64,000 nt of DNA from Enterobacter cloacae complex sp. R_G8 (GTDB taxonomy: Bacteria > Pseudomonadota > Gammaproteobacteria > Enterobacterales > Enterobacteriaceae). The DNA lies in the NCBI RefSeq assembly GCF_024599795.1, contig NZ_CP102246.1, forward strand, positions 4,092,001 through 4,156,000, given 5' to 3'. The notes below the pieces were generated by a model that ran no database searches, was not told where the DNA came from, and saw only the letters and a list, made by a program, of their open reading frames with translations. How positions within the stretch are numbered: position 1 is the first letter of the stretch; the number at the start of each line of letters is the position of its first letter. This document shows positions 6,672-17,047 of the stretch, one piece after another. The translations under genes were made by a program, and so were the position numbers.

Positions 6672-9152
6672 TTATCTTTTAGAAATAATATCTTGAACAA
6701 TTTCTTCTAAAATCACCTTACTACGATTAATGAAAGATACTCTTTTAATCAATGTAAGATCATCTTGATGATAATCTACAGCACTTACTTGGGACAGTAG
6801 AGCTTTACAGGCATGCTCAAACTGAACCTTATTTCCTTTATTAAAACCCTTATATTTTAATTCATAGACTTCTTTATAGGGAATAATCTGCCTATATTTA
6901 TACCCATCATCAGGTAAACCTATTAAAATGTTATGAGCCGCAAAGAAAGTATCAAAGCACTTAGCTGGATCATGTTCTTTTAAGCATTTCATAATTAAAA
7001 GCCTAGCCTGCTGAGTATCAATATTCTCAGTATGATAATCTTCTTTGGAATTTGCTAAAGAATAAGCATCATTCAAGTAGGTCTGCGCTGAATCTAAATC
7101 CCCTATTGACAACCTACACATAGCATATTGAACCCAATAGTGTGGAGAGTCAGTTAACCAAGGACATACTCTTTTCAGTTCCATATAATAACTATCTAAT
7201 GCTCTTTGCTTTTGTGGTAGCAAAATTTCTAAAACATGAAATCTAAGCAAAGACTTGAATATTTTGTTTGCATCATAAGTTACATTTCTGAGTTCGTTAA
7301 AAGTACCTACAATTGATAAAAGCTTATGTCTTACATAACTCTCATTAAAACTATTATTAATAATTGCCAATGACATCAAACTGGATTTTGTTTCAATTGC
7401 AGTGCCATTTTCAGTAAATCTATATAGCGACTTAAACTGGTCACTGGACCTAAGATTCATTTTATATATACTATTATTACCTGCGATTTCAGAAATGATT
7501 GAAGATGTTTTACGGACATCAATTATATCACATAGCGCGATTGCAAAGACTGTATCCTTAAATTCCTGAGATTTAAACAACTCATCCGTTAAGGACTTTA
7601 TTCGTTCTTGGATTGACGGACTTTTAAGCAAACCCAATAATATTCCTGAAATCTGACCATTATAATCCTCTCTAATTTTCTTTACTTTATTAGTTTTAGA
7701 TAGAGACGTTAGTTCAGACCAAAGGCCTTGATTCTCAATTAAATCAACAAAGTCTGAAATTTCTTGTTCAGTCAATTGATCCAAACTTATTTCAGAAAAT
7801 TCAATATTTAATGAATTAATAAAATGTGCAGTTCTTAATGCTACCGCACTCCTATCTGTGATTATGACACATACATCATCAGGATAGTTAATATTAATAT
7901 GATTTAACAGTCTTTCAGCCTTGTTATAACCCTCAATGACTATAATTACATTATCTTTATTTTTTACAATCCAATCAATCTCTGATAATTCGTCATCGAA
8001 CTCACTTCTTTCACAGAAAGTATATACATTATAACCCTCACGAGAAAGTAAATACGTGATCATTTTTAGAAATATTGTTTTACCATTTCCTAACTCACTA
8101 TGGATAAGTACATTATTTCGTGAATGAATTAATTTTATAGTATCGTTGAGAAGCTCTCTGTTAATTAAAAAGTTATCAACAAAATCATTACTCACAGATG
8201 TATTAATCTGATTATCATCATGTTTACCAAAAAGTAAAAAATCTTTTATTTCTGTATCTGTAATAGTATCGTGATTATAATCAATCCCCTTAAGCTCAAA
8301 ACAATCTAAAGATAAATCTTTTGCATCCTGATTTTCAGGAACAGGCATATCAGTTATTAGCTTAGCAAATCCATCGACACCCACTGTTAAAACATGACCA
8401 AAGTCAGTTAAAAAGAACGTTTCTTGGAAACTAGCATTTTCATGCACAATAAAATAAGTTTTTTCAACAAGGCTATCGGTCTGATAAAGCAATCTTTGCA
8501 CATCCATATCATACATTGAATAACCAACAAAGATCACTGCACTAGCTGTCTCAAGATCTCTTTTAAATACATAATTCCATTGAGAGCTTAAAAATGATTG
8601 AGGAGAAAGATAAGATGAGTTTGTTAGTTTTATTTTAGAATCAAGATCTGCGATTGTTGCTTTATCTATGACACCATTAAGATGCACACACAAATCACCT
8701 TGAGAAAGGTAATCTTTAGGCAAATCATCAATATCAAGTGACTCGATTCGCTTGCCTACTAAGAGACTAGCTAGTTCAATAGAATTATCATAATTAGTTG
8801 TATAAAATCTTCTCCAAGGTAATGAACATATTTTCTGATGACTCTCGCTTACCTCGCGAAGAACAAAGTTGTCTTTTAACAACTTAAGCAATTCATTTTT
8901 ACTTCCATGCTTTAGATAAAAATGAGAAGTAAACATTAAATCTTCATTATCATCACCTAACCCAGCAAGAGCGCCAATTTTTTTAGACAAAGCTTTTGCA
9001 AGAGGCGGTTCAACATTTGCAATATTCTTAGCATTACGCGAAAAACCAGCTCCTGTAAATATAATAGCTTTCCCTGAGTTTATTCGCCTAAACATTTCAT
9101 CGATATTCACTTTTGGGAGACTTAGCTTTGTTACATCCATTTTATTGAACAT
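6672..9152 (-). CDS. SIR2-STAND anti-phage defence protein
   Basis: 826 residues in three parts. The N-terminal SIR2-like NADase domain shows TGAGFS (about 33-38), the TTNYD motif after LPWRRFY, HLNG, and GYSMYD near residue 225. A P-loop NTPase follows, with Walker A GNGKT near 355 and a Walker B-like VIIVIEG near 400. The last third is helical and TPR-like. SIR2 plus STAND-type ATPase is the layout of Avs5 and other defence sirtuins, which sense a phage protein and destroy NAD+. No partner gene is adjacent, so it probably works alone. It is strongly AT-rich compared with the flanking chromosome, has its own terminator, and lies near a tRNA gene, all signs of transfer. The exact subfamily cannot be fixed from sequence reading. 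Confidence 0.8.
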   Translation of the reverse strand: MFNKMDVTKLSLPKVNIDEMFRRINSGKAIIFTGAGFSRNAKNIANVEPPLAKALSKKIGALAGLGDDNEDLMFTSHFYLKHGSKNELLKLLKDNFVLREVSESHQKICSLPWRRFYTTNYDNSIELASLLVGKRIESLDIDDLPKDYLSQGDLCVHLNGVIDKATIADLDSKIKLTNSSYLSPQSFLSSQWNYVFKRDLETASAVIFVGYSMYDMDVQRLLYQTDSLVEKTYFIVHENASFQETFFLTDFGHVLTVGVDGFAKLITDMPVPENQDAKDLSLDCFELKGIDYNHDTITDTEIKDFLLFGKHDDNQINTSVSNDFVDNFLINRELLNDTIKLIHSRNNVLIHSELGNGKTIFLKMITYLLSREGYNVYTFCERSEFDDELSEIDWIVKNKDNVIIVIEGYNKAERLLNHININYPDDVCVIITDRSAVALRTAHFINSLNIEFSEISLDQLTEQEISDFVDLIENQGLWSELTSLSKTNKVKKIREDYNGQISGILLGLLKSPSIQERIKSLTDELFKSQEFKDTVFAIALCDIIDVRKTSSIISEIAGNNSIYKMNLRSSDQFKSLYRFTENGTAIETKSSLMSLAIINNSFNESYVRHKLLSIVGTFNELRNVTYDANKIFKSLLRFHVLEILLPQKQRALDSYYMELKRVCPWLTDSPHYWVQYAMCRLSIGDLDSAQTYLNDAYSLANSKEDYHTENIDTQQARLLIMKCLKEHDPAKCFDTFFAAHNILIGLPDDGYKYRQIIPYKEVYELKYKGFNKGNKVQFEHACKALLSQVSAVDYHQDDLTLIKRVSFINRSKVILEEIVQDIISKR

Positions 9153-9711
9153 TTATCACCTCTTAATATTGCAAAATAGGTTTTTAAAATCACCCGAAGC
9201 TTAGGTGGATTGATGATATTTTATATATCTTGTTAACATACTCATTTTCATACGTCAAATCATAAACTAGGTGTAGAAAATTATTTTTAATCACATCATA
9301 TTTTTCAAAAATACTCATCTAAAAAATGATCTCTTCAGGGTCATCAGCATTCAAATGCAATGGGTTCTACAGGTCACATTAACACTCAAATACAGCTAGC
9401 ATTAAACCAGACCAGCAACAATAAAAATAACCAATTAAATCAGTATTATACATAACAAAAGAAAGAATGCTTGGGCGCCTTAAATCATTGATATTTTCTT
9501 TTTGTTCCAACTGTTACTTAGATCGCGTTTAGCGAAAAATCCCCTTTGGCGCTGCCAGTGGGTGACAGCTTTTGACAACTCAATCTGAACGCCAGCGTCT
9601 GGGCAAACCAGAACAGCGATCTGAAAGAGGCTCGAGGATGGTTGCAAATGGGGAGTGCTTAACACCTCCCCTTCACGAGATCGTGTACCTGAAGTTTTCT
9701 GAAGCGGTAGC

Positions 9712-9737
9712 GGTTGACACTTTCCCCCTAGTTTTCC
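9712..9737. repeat. GGTTGACACTTT repeat, copy 1
   Basis: GGTTGACACTTTCCCCCTAG followed by TTTTCCC. The same opening word with CCCAGTTTTT returns at 9893. The two lie 180 bases apart. Confidence 0.4.
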
Positions 9738-9894
9738 CTAGTAAGGCATAACAAACCATAACAGGCTGACACCTGCCCTGCTTCGCATCAGGATTAACAA
9801 AAGCTAACAGCCAAGGCTCAACAATTCTCAACGCCAGCACTATACACTTCTGCTGTAGCTGCTGTTCGTAGGCGTCAGTATCCGTTAGGTTGGG

Positions 9895-9931
9895 TTGACA
9901 CTTTTCCCAGTTTTTCGCGAAAAAGTGTCAA
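9895..9931. repeat. Inverted repeat with TTGACACTTTT arms
   Basis: TTGACACTTTT (9895-9905) and AAAAGTGTCAA (9921-9931) are perfect 11-base arms around a 15-base centre. It lies downstream of the 9951-10430 gene (minus strand), where it might form a hairpin at the transcript end, or it may be a former operator or iteron. Confidence 0.5.
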
Positions 9932-9950
9932 GTTTGAGGGGCTGGGGGGT

Positions 9951-10430
9951 TTACAGTTTTTCGCCGTCCAGCAGGCAGAGTGACATTAAACCAGTTTTAT
10001 TCCAGTCATCCAGCGTATCGGGGTGCATTGTGGCAACGTAAGCCAGCTCAGAACGAAGAAACCGTAAAGCGCCTGCTGCACGGTCTTTGCCATAGAAGCT
10101 GTGGGTTTCTTCATCCGGCCGGAAGAGAATCAGCAATTGTTCATCGGCCTCGTGCTGAACATCAAAACCCAGCTCAGCGGCTGCGGACTCTATCCACTGG
10201 CCAGCATCAATATCAGCCGGCAGCTCTTTCCCGCCGTCATGCCCCCATACCCATACGGCGGCCTGCTTCTCTTCTGAACTTGTCTGGCGCTGGCTGCCTT
10301 TGAGCATCGCGCTGACATGTTCGCTTAACTGGTCAAGGCCGGTCATGCGTGGCTGTACGTCTGATGGATCGTCATTCTTCCCGTAAACGAGATTGTTATA
10401 CCTGTATAATTTGTGTGACGTCTTTTCCAT
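9951..10430 (-). CDS. Hypothetical protein beside tRNA-Thr
   Basis: A 159-residue acidic soluble protein with no signal peptide or membrane segment. The middle (residues about 55-75) has VWVWGHDGGKELPADID and the C-terminal half has LFRPDEETHS and MHPDTLDDWNKTG. I do not recognise a family. It is codirectional with tRNA-Thr and proA and lies 76 bases past the tRNA, the usual place for tRNA-targeted cargo. Base composition is close to the chromosome's. The neighbouring repeats at 9712-9931 may be linked to it. Confidence 0.5.
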   Translation of the reverse strand: MEKTSHKLYRYNNLVYGKNDDPSDVQPRMTGLDQLSEHVSAMLKGSQRQTSSEEKQAAVWVWGHDGGKELPADIDAGQWIESAAAELGFDVQHEADEQLLILFRPDEETHSFYGKDRAAGALRFLRSELAYVATMHPDTLDDWNKTGLMSLCLLDGEKL

Positions 10431-10506
10431 TTAAAGGACTTCAGACCCGAAAATGTTCTTCAGTCAAAATAATGAAAATATGAAGGATGCGTAACTTTTG
10501 AAGTGA

Positions 10507-10582
10507 TGGTGCCGATAATAGGAGTCGAACCTACGACCTTCGCATTACGAATGCGCTGCTCTACCAACTGAGCTATATCGGC
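10507..10582 (-). tRNA. thrW: tRNA-Thr (anticodon CGU)
   Basis: Read on the minus strand, the gene begins GCCGATATAGCTCAGTTGG, has the anticodon loop CATTCGTAATGCG-type arm with CGT, the GGTTCGACTCC T-arm, and an encoded CCA. The acceptor stem pairs GCCGATA with TATCGGC. It lies just downstream of proA, exactly where E. coli has thrW, a known integration site (CP4-6 prophage there). The accessory DNA to its left fits that history. Confidence 0.95.
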
Positions 10583-10693
10583 CCTGAGAGGCCGGTTACG
10601 AGCGTAACCACGGGGCAAAAGGTTAGATCTATCCGGGTGATGCGTCAATGCCCTTTTGAATCAAACGGCTATTTTTGCATCACCCGTGATTAT

Positions 10694-11947
10694 TTACGCA
10701 CGAATCGTATCGTCGCCGATGCCAATCCACTTGTAGGTGGTCAACGCTTCCAGGCCCATCGGACCACGCGCGTGCAGTTTCTGCGTGCTGACGGCCACTT
10801 CCGCGCCCAGACCAAACTGTCCACCGTCGGTGAAGCGGGTTGATGCATTCACGTACACGGCAGAAGAATCCACCTCGTTCACAAAGCGGTCGGCATTGCG
10901 CAGGGTGCGCGTCAGGATGGCGTCAGAGTGCTGAGTACCATGCTCCCGGATGTGCGCGATAGCGTCGTCGAGATCGGCCACGATCTTCACGTTCAGATCC
11001 AAAGACAGGAACTCGTCGTCATACTGCTCCGCGTTTACCGGCACCACCGTCGCCGGGCCGTCTTGCAGCAGCGCCAGCGCCTTCTCGTCCGCGTGCAGCG
11101 TGACGCCACTCTCGGCCATCTGCTTGCTCAGGGCTGGCAGGAAGGTGTTTGCGATACCCTGATGCACCAGCAGCGTTTCAACGGTATTACAGGTGCTTGG
11201 ACGCTGGGTTTTGGCATTCACGATAATCTTCAGCGCCGGTGCAATTTCGGCGCTCTCGTCCACCACGATATGGCACACGCCGATACCGCCGGTGATCACC
11301 GGGATCGTCGACTGCTCGCGGCACAGCTTGTGAAGGCCCGCGCCACCGCGTGGGATCAGCATGTCGATGTATTTGTCCATGCGCAGCATCTCGTTCACCA
11401 GCGCACGGTCCGGGCTTTCAATGGCCTGCACGGCACCTGCCGGTAAACCGCACTCCTGCAGCGCCTGCTGGATGACTTTCACCGTCGCGGCGTTGGTGCG
11501 CCAGGTCTCTTTCCCGCCGCGCAGAATGGCGGCGTTACCGGTCTTCAGGCACAGGGAAGCGACATCCACCGTCACATTCGGGCGGGCTTCATAAATCACG
11601 CCGATAACGCCGAGCGGCACGCGGCGGCGCTCCAGACGTAAACCGCTGTCGAGCAGTCCCCCGTCAATCACCTGCCCGACCGGGTCGGCCAGGTTACAAA
11701 CCTGACGGACATCGTCGGCGATGCCTTTCAGGCGTGCCGGGGTCAGCGCCAGACGGTCAAGCATGGCTTCGCTCAGACCATTGCGGCGCGCTTCCAGCAG
11801 ATCCTGTTCGTTGGCGAGGAGGATTTCCTGCGACTGCGATTCCAGATAATCAGCGATTTTTTCCAGCACACGGTTTTTCTCGCGGCTGGAAAGGAGCGCC
11901 AGTTTGTAAGAGGCGGCCTTGGCGGCTGCACCCATTTGTTCCAGCAT
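10694..11947 (-). CDS. proA: Gamma-glutamyl phosphate reductase
   Basis: 417 residues, the E. coli length. It carries out the second step of proline synthesis, NADPH reduction of gamma-glutamyl phosphate to glutamate semialdehyde. Aldehyde-dehydrogenase-fold signatures are visible: [10 protein letters not shown] near residue 120, the catalytic-cysteine segment [13 protein letters not shown] (Cys near 255), and the C-terminal [17 protein letters not shown]. It starts 11 bases after proB, so the pair is one operon, and tRNA-Thr follows as in E. coli. Confidence 0.97.
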   Translation of the reverse strand: MLEQMGAAAKAASYKLALLSSREKNRVLEKIADYLESQSQEILLANEQDLLEARRNGLSEAMLDRLALTPARLKGIADDVRQVCNLADPVGQVIDGGLLDSGLRLERRRVPLGVIGVIYEARPNVTVDVASLCLKTGNAAILRGGKETWRTNAATVKVIQQALQECGLPAGAVQAIESPDRALVNEMLRMDKYIDMLIPRGGAGLHKLCREQSTIPVITGGIGVCHIVVDESAEIAPALKIIVNAKTQRPSTCNTVETLLVHQGIANTFLPALSKQMAESGVTLHADEKALALLQDGPATVVPVNAEQYDDEFLSLDLNVKIVADLDDAIAHIREHGTQHSDAILTRTLRNADRFVNEVDSSAVYVNASTRFTDGGQFGLGAEVAVSTQKLHARGPMGLEALTTYKWIGIGDDTIRA

Positions 11948-11958
11948 GTTCTGGCTCC

Positions 11959-13062
11959 TTAACGAATAATCATGTCATCACGATGCACGGCAACCGGGCC
12001 ATACTCGTAGCCCAGAATCGCGTCGATCTGCTGCGAGTGGTGACCCGCAATACGGCGCAGGGCATCGCTGTTGTAGCGGCTGACGCCGTGGGCGATGTCG
12101 CGACCTTCAAGGTTACGGATACGGATCACTTCACCACGGGAGAAGTTGCCTGTCACGTTTTTAATTCCTTTAGGAAGCAATGAACTCCCTCTTTCCAGAA
12201 TCGCCGCGGTCGCCCCTTCATCCACGGTCAGTTCACCTGCCGGCGGCGCGCCAAAAATCCAGCGTTTGCGGTTTTCCAGCGGGGATGCCTGGGCGTGGAA
12301 GCGCGTGCCGACGGAAATGCCTTCCATTACGTCGCCAATGACGCCAGGACGGCTGCCCGCCGCAATGATGGTGTCGATACCGGCACGGCAGGCCACATCC
12401 GCCGCCTGCAGTTTAGTGCCCATGCCGCCCGTTCCAAGGCCAGAGACGCTGTCGCCAGCGATGGCGCGCAGCGCATCGTCAATGCCGTGGACATCGGTAA
12501 TCAGTTCAGCTTCCGGGTTGGAGCGCGGGTCTGCGGTAAACAGCCCCTGCTGGTCCGTCAGGAGCAAGAGCTTGTCGGCACCGGCCAGGATCGCCGCCAG
12601 TGCAGAGAGGTTATCGTTATCACCCACTTTAATTTCAGCGGTAGCCACGGCGTCGTTTTCGTTAATCACCGGGACGATATTGTTGTCCAGCAGCGCGCGC
12701 AGCGTATCGCGGGCGTTCAGGAAGCGTTCTCTGTCTTCCATATCCGCACGCGTCAGCAGCATCTGCCCGACGTGAATGCCATAGATTGAGAACAACTGTT
12801 CCCAGAGTTGAATGAGTCGGCTTTGTCCAACGGCGGCCAGCAGCTGTTTAGAGGCGATCGTCGCGGGGAGTTCGGGGTAACCCAGATGTTCACGCCCGGC
12901 GGCAATCGCCCCGGAGGTCACGATAACAATACGATGCCCTGCGGCATGCAGCTGAGCGCACTGACGTACAAGCTCAACAATGTGGGCGCGATTTAGGCGG
13001 CGCGATCCGCCTGTTAAAACACTGGTGCCGAGTTTTACCACCAGCGTCTGGCTGTCACTCAT
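11959..13062 (-). CDS. proB: Glutamate 5-kinase
   Basis: 367 residues, the normal proteobacterial length. It phosphorylates glutamate to start proline synthesis and is the feedback-controlled step. The amino acid kinase domain has [12 protein letters not shown] at the N-terminus, INENDAVAT and [12 protein letters not shown]; a C-terminal PUA domain starts near residue 275. First gene of proBA, divergent from phoE across about 300 bases. Confidence 0.97.
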   Translation of the reverse strand: MSDSQTLVVKLGTSVLTGGSRRLNRAHIVELVRQCAQLHAAGHRIVIVTSGAIAAGREHLGYPELPATIASKQLLAAVGQSRLIQLWEQLFSIYGIHVGQMLLTRADMEDRERFLNARDTLRALLDNNIVPVINENDAVATAEIKVGDNDNLSALAAILAGADKLLLLTDQQGLFTADPRSNPEAELITDVHGIDDALRAIAGDSVSGLGTGGMGTKLQAADVACRAGIDTIIAAGSRPGVIGDVMEGISVGTRFHAQASPLENRKRWIFGAPPAGELTVDEGATAAILERGSSLLPKGIKNVTGNFSRGEVIRIRNLEGRDIAHGVSRYNSDALRRIAGHHSQQIDAILGYEYGPVAVHRDDMIIR

Positions 13063-13251
13063 GATTCTCTGCCGTTCAACGATAAGGGAAAGTGATGTCG
13101 AACGAACGTTTTAACAGGTGTCAGGCCCGTTGCCAACTGCCACAGCACATCGCGAAACACTTTGTTGCGCGGGATCAGGAAGCGTAGCGGCAGATTTTGA
13201 CAATTTTATTACCGAAATAATAAATCACAGTTTTTTAAAATTAATCTTAAT

Positions 13252-13269
13252 TTGTCATAAAAGTTTCAT
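13252..13269 (+). promoter_or_regulatory. Candidate Pho box of phoE
   Basis: TTGTCATA followed by AAAG and TTTCAT resembles the PhoB repeat pair (CTGTCAT spaced by four bases). It lies about 100 bases before the phoE start, as expected for PhoB activation under phosphate starvation. The second repeat is a weaker match. Confidence 0.55.
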
Positions 13270-13366
13270 TCCGTAACGTTAAAACCCTTTCTGTTTTTTC
13301 ACGGGACTTAAGCATGAGCTTATCGTCCAGCGAATTTTTAAGCGCGTTTATAAGACAGGATCGAAA

Positions 13367-14419
13367 ATGAAAAAGAGCACTCTGGCATTAATGGTTATGG
13401 GCGTTGTGGCTTCCGCATCTGTTCACGCTGCCGAAGTTTATAATAAAAACGGCAACAAACTGGACGTGTACGGCAAAGTTAAAGCAATGCACTACATCAG
13501 TGATGACGATTCAAAAGATGGTGACCAGACATACGTGCGTTTCGGTTTTAAAGGTGAAACCCAGATTAACGATCAGCTGACCGGCTATGGCCGTTGGGAA
13601 GCGGAATTTGCCGGCAACAAAGCAGAAAGTGACTCCACTCAGAAAACGCGTCTGGCGTTCGCCGGTCTGAAGCTGAAAGACTTTGGTTCTCTGGATTACG
13701 GTCGTAACCTGGGCGCGCTGTATGACGTGGAAGCCTGGACCGATATGTTCCCTGAGTTTGGCGGCGACTCTTCCGCGCAGACCGATAACTTCATGACCAA
13801 GCGTGCAAGCGGCCTTGCCACTTACCGCAACACCGACTTCTTCGGCGCGGTTGATGGTCTGGATATGACCCTGCAATACCAGGGTAAAAACGAAAACCGT
13901 GACGTTAAGAAACAGAACGGTGACGGTTTTGGTACGTCTCTGACGTATGACTTCGGTGGCAGCGATTTCGCGGTAAGCGGCGCGTACACTAACTCTGACC
14001 GTACCAACGCGCAGAACCTGCTGACCCGCGGCGAAGGCAAAAAAGCCGAAGCCTGGGCAACCGGTCTGAAATATGATGCGAACGATATCTACCTAGCGGC
14101 GATGTACTCCGAAACCCGCAATATGACCCCAATTTCTGGCGGCTTTGCCAATAAAGCGCAGAACTTTGAAGTGGTCGCACAATATCAGTTCGATTTCGGT
14201 CTGCGTCCATCCCTGGGTTATGTCCAGTCTAAAGGCAAGGATATCGAAGGTATTGGCGATGAAGATCTGGTGAAATATATCGACGTCGGCGCGACCTATT
14301 ATTTCAACAAAAATATGTCTGCGTTTGTTGATTATAAAATCAACCAGATTGATGACGATAACAAACTGGGCGTGAGCAGCGATGATATCGTTGCCCTGGG
14401 TATGACCTACCAGTTCTGA
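13367..14419 (+). CDS. phoE: Phosphoporin PhoE
   Basis: A 350-residue trimeric outer membrane porin, anion-selective in its family and induced by phosphate starvation. The signal peptide ends HA before [16 protein letters not shown]. The constriction loop carries PEFGGDSS, and the chain ends in MTYQF with the terminal Phe needed for barrel assembly. Its place between proB and crl is the E. coli position of phoE, which separates it from OmpC and OmpF paralogues. A Pho-box-like site lies upstream and a terminator follows. Confidence 0.95.
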   Translation: MKKSTLALMVMGVVASASVHAAEVYNKNGNKLDVYGKVKAMHYISDDDSKDGDQTYVRFGFKGETQINDQLTGYGRWEAEFAGNKAESDSTQKTRLAFAGLKLKDFGSLDYGRNLGALYDVEAWTDMFPEFGGDSSAQTDNFMTKRASGLATYRNTDFFGAVDGLDMTLQYQGKNENRDVKKQNGDGFGTSLTYDFGGSDFAVSGAYTNSDRTNAQNLLTRGEGKKAEAWATGLKYDANDIYLAAMYSETRNMTPISGGFANKAQNFEVVAQYQFDFGLRPSLGYVQSKGKDIEGIGDEDLVKYIDVGATYYFNKNMSAFVDYKINQIDDDNKLGVSSDDIVALGMTYQF

Positions 14420-14431
14420 GTCGGCAGTAAT

Positions 14432-14461
14432 AAAAAAACCGGCATTAAGCCGGTTTTTTTG
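14432..14461. terminator. phoE terminator
   Basis: ACCGGC and GCCGGT arms flanked by A-run and T-run (AAAAAAACCGGC ... GCCGGTTTTTTT), 13 bases after the phoE stop. The symmetric A and T runs make it bidirectional. Confidence 0.9.
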
Positions 14462-14495
14462 TGCCCGGTGGCGCTGCGCTTACCGGGCCTACGGG
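14462..14495. repeat. REP-like palindrome after phoE
   Basis: GCCCGGTGGCGCTGCGCTTA followed by CCGGGCCTACGG is the typical enterobacterial REP palindrome. It sits between the convergent phoE and crl genes. Confidence 0.75.
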
Positions 14496-14520
14496 ATCAT
14501 CACCCGGCATTATTTCATCT

Positions 14521-14922
14521 TTACGCCGTCAATTTCGCCGCTTCGCTGGAAAAATCATCCGCAGGCTCAAGCTTCAGATCCAGCGTGGCCAGTAAATCAC
14601 GCGCCTTGTCGTGGAACTCTTTGAGGGTATATTCCAGGCGATCAATCACTTCCTGATCTTTAATGCTGGTAGCCTGCCAGTTGCCGTCTTTATTAAACAG
14701 GCCAAACTGGTAGCTATAGGTAAAACGTTTCTCTTCTGCTTCCATTTCCATCCACCAGCCCCAGAATTCACGTTTTTCGGGTGCAGGCTTCACGTTGACG
14801 CATACAGCCAGGCAGTCGAAAAAAAAGCGATTCTCTTCACACTGCTCTTCTCGAATATACGGGCCAAGAGCCATGAACTTCTTAATCAATCTACTTTTCG
14901 GGTGTCCACTCGGTAACGTCAT
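14521..14922 (-). CDS. crl: Sigma factor-binding protein Crl
   Basis: 133 residues from the ATG giving [12 protein letters not shown], the E. coli start and length; an upstream ATG would add eight residues not seen in the family. Crl binds sigma-S and helps it join RNA polymerase core, favouring stationary-phase and curli genes. The conserved [11 protein letters not shown] and [10 protein letters not shown] stretches are present. Convergent with phoE and upstream of nothing on its strand, matching E. coli order. Confidence 0.95.
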   Translation of the reverse strand: MTLPSGHPKSRLIKKFMALGPYIREEQCEENRFFFDCLAVCVNVKPAPEKREFWGWWMEMEAEEKRFTYSYQFGLFNKDGNWQATSIKDQEVIDRLEYTLKEFHDKARDLLATLDLKLEPADDFSSEAAKLTA

Positions 14923-14979
14923 TACGATCTCCTTTTGTGAAGCCACTGTTTTACCAAATCATCAAAATTTAGCAATCTC

Positions 14980-16224
14980 TTAACACAATCTCTGGGCGAT
15001 CCAACGCGTAATCTCTTTTAACGCTTTGTCAAAATTCTGATACACCGGGCTGAAGGGGACTTCGAGCAATTTGCCATCCGCAGATGACGATGTGATTAAG
15101 CGTGACTCTTCTTCCGGGCTGAACGGATCGTTTTTCCAGAAACCGGACAGCATCGGCGTTGGACAACGGCGCCCCAGCAGGCCCTGCGTTTTTAACGAGT
15201 AACGATTGAGTTCCACGCGTAGCGCTTCGTCTGATGCATCATGCATGCCAAGGCGGCTGGCCAGCACGTCGAGGTACATTTCTGGCACATTTCCCTGGCG
15301 GGACGGATCGCTGAGCAGGGCGTGAACCACCGGCCCAAGACAGGCCACGGCCTTCAGGCGCGACGCCTCAAGATAGGCCAGACGCACGGCCACGTTCGCC
15401 CCAAAGCGGAAGCCAAACGCCGCGACGCGGGTGTGGTCGACCCACGGAATGTTTTCCAGGGCTTTTAGCGCATGCTGGTGCAGAAGACTGGAATCCTGCG
15501 TCAGTTTCCATTTGGATGAAAACCCAATAGACGGCATATCAAGCGTCAGCATGGCGATACCTTTTGGGGCGAAGTAACGCTCATACAGGCTGTAATAGTC
15601 GATTTGCAGCGAATCCAGCCCACCGCACATCAGCACGGTGGGGAACGGGCCGTCGCCTTCAGGCATATGCAGGAATCCGGTCACGGGCGCGCCGCCGGGA
15701 ATGGTGAACTCCAGCTCACGCATCCGGCCCGGCAAGCGTTGGGCAGCCTCTTCATAGGCACGGTTTGCCAGCGCCTGCGCCTGCTCTGCCAGTTCATCCC
15801 CTTTTAAGTGCGGGTATGCGGCAATGGCGTAAAGGTTAGCCGCATGAAGCCAGTGCTTGCCGCTGAGGGTGGCGTCCTCTTCCTGGCTGGCTTTTTGCTG
15901 CCAGAGCATCGCCTGCTTCGACCATTCGTAGATCCAGTTGCCGCCGCGGTAACCCACCACCGTATCGTAAAGTTCGCTGTCGGTACGCTCGGCTTCACTC
16001 ATGACGATACGCGCCTGCACGTCGAGGATTTCCCGCGGATCGATACCGCGCCAGATCCACATCAGGCGGTTAATCATGCGATACCAGTGAGGCACGTTTT
16101 TACCGTCTAACGCAGACTGGACGGCAGGCTGGTTTCCCGGATTGAAGCGACGCACCAGCGTCGAAGTTTCAGGGTGCTTGAAACGGGGTTTGAAGAGTGT
16201 CTCGGTGAGATTCGCCTGCGTCAT
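14980..16224 (-). CDS. frsA: Esterase FrsA
   Basis: 414 residues, as in E. coli. Alpha/beta-hydrolase-fold protein first described as a fermentation/respiration switch partner of unphosphorylated glucose enzyme IIA; an esterase activity has also been reported. The signature [14 protein letters not shown] and the nucleophile-elbow region [17 protein letters not shown] are visible. Sits between crl and gpt as in E. coli. Confidence 0.95.
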   Translation of the reverse strand: MTQANLTETLFKPRFKHPETSTLVRRFNPGNQPAVQSALDGKNVPHWYRMINRLMWIWRGIDPREILDVQARIVMSEAERTDSELYDTVVGYRGGNWIYEWSKQAMLWQQKASQEEDATLSGKHWLHAANLYAIAAYPHLKGDELAEQAQALANRAYEEAAQRLPGRMRELEFTIPGGAPVTGFLHMPEGDGPFPTVLMCGGLDSLQIDYYSLYERYFAPKGIAMLTLDMPSIGFSSKWKLTQDSSLLHQHALKALENIPWVDHTRVAAFGFRFGANVAVRLAYLEASRLKAVACLGPVVHALLSDPSRQGNVPEMYLDVLASRLGMHDASDEALRVELNRYSLKTQGLLGRRCPTPMLSGFWKNDPFSPEEESRLITSSSADGKLLEVPFSPVYQNFDKALKEITRWIAQRLC

Positions 16225-16288
16225 TGCGTTGCCTCCATGGATACGTCATATAGTGTCCATTGTAACGCGTGGCAGGATAAAAAGAACA

Positions 16289-16309
16289 ACGCCCGGCATA
16301 GCCGGGCGT
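16289..16309 (-). terminator. Hairpin after gpt
   Basis: ACGCCCGGC and GCCGGGCGT, perfect 9-base arms with an ATA loop, 20 bases past the gpt stop. On the minus strand a T-rich tail (TTGTTCTTTTT) follows, so it probably ends gpt transcripts. Confidence 0.75.
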
Positions 16310-16328
16310 GTAAAGTTACGTGCGGGAA

Positions 16329-16787
16329 TTAACGGCCGGAAATAGGCGGTACAAAGACCACGCCCATGTCCCATGGCTGTTCAATCCAGGTATCCTGTGG
16401 GATATCAATCACGTAATCGTCAACCAGTGGGCGGCCCGCCGGTTTCGCGAAGATGGTGACAAAATGCGCTTTAGGGTACATTTCGCGGATAGCCACCGCG
16501 GTACCGCCGGTATCCACCAGGTCATCGATAACGATGAAACCTTCACCGTCGCCTTCCGCGCGTTTCAGCACTTTCAGCTCACGCTGGTTGTCGTGGTCAT
16601 AGCTGGAGATGCAGACGGTATCGACATGACGAATACCCAGCTCACGCGCCAGCAGCGCCCCCGGTACCAGACCGCCACGGCTAACGGCAATAATGCCTTT
16701 CCACTGTTCAGAAGGCATCAGACGCGCGGCCAGTTTGCGTGCGTGGATCTGCAACATGTCCCAGGTGACGACGTATTTTTCGCTCAT
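16329..16787 (-). CDS. gpt: Xanthine-guanine phosphoribosyltransferase
   Basis: 152 residues, the E. coli length. It salvages xanthine and guanine to XMP and GMP using PRPP at the inner membrane face. The PRPP-binding motif [14 protein letters not shown] (about residues 84-97) is intact, as is [14 protein letters not shown] [11 protein letters not shown] near residue 35. Divergent from pepD. Confidence 0.97.
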   Translation of the reverse strand: MSEKYVVTWDMLQIHARKLAARLMPSEQWKGIIAVSRGGLVPGALLARELGIRHVDTVCISSYDHDNQRELKVLKRAEGDGEGFIVIDDLVDTGGTAVAIREMYPKAHFVTIFAKPAGRPLVDDYVIDIPQDTWIEQPWDMGVVFVPPISGR

Positions 16788-17047
16788 GTGAAGTGTCCCA
16801 GCCTGTTTTTATACGGCTTAAAAAGTGTTCGAGGGGGAAATAGGTTGCGCGAGATTATAGAGATCTGACGCACTAAAAACCAGTGTTTAGCGCCCTCTGC
16901 CTGAGTTTTTACATGCTTTATGCTACCAGCCATCGGAGAAAGTGGTATTCTCAGTTGCATCTCGCAAGCCTGACTTGTGGTAACTATTAACCTGCTAACC
17001 CTGTGACCTGCAACTCGCTTTGCAGGGCATCGACAAGGAGACTTATC

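Larger units (their letters stand above)
9153..9950. other. Non-coding stretch with repeats beside the tRNA-linked island
   Basis: About 800 bases. The right half contains two copies of a GGTTGACACTTT(C/T)CCC-type word (9712-9737 and 9893-9910). The second copy is part of an inverted repeat (9895-9931). Short frames here are weak and I do not accept them. The stretch may be residue of a plasmid or phage that once integrated. Confidence 0.4.

Noticed and set aside
9480..9665. 61-residue minus-strand frame
   Set aside because: No ribosome binding site, low-complexity start and no family resemblance; lies in a repeat-bearing non-coding stretch.
10928..12789. Several plus-strand frames over proA and proB
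   Set aside because: They are antisense to well-recognised, full-length genes with strong codon bias.
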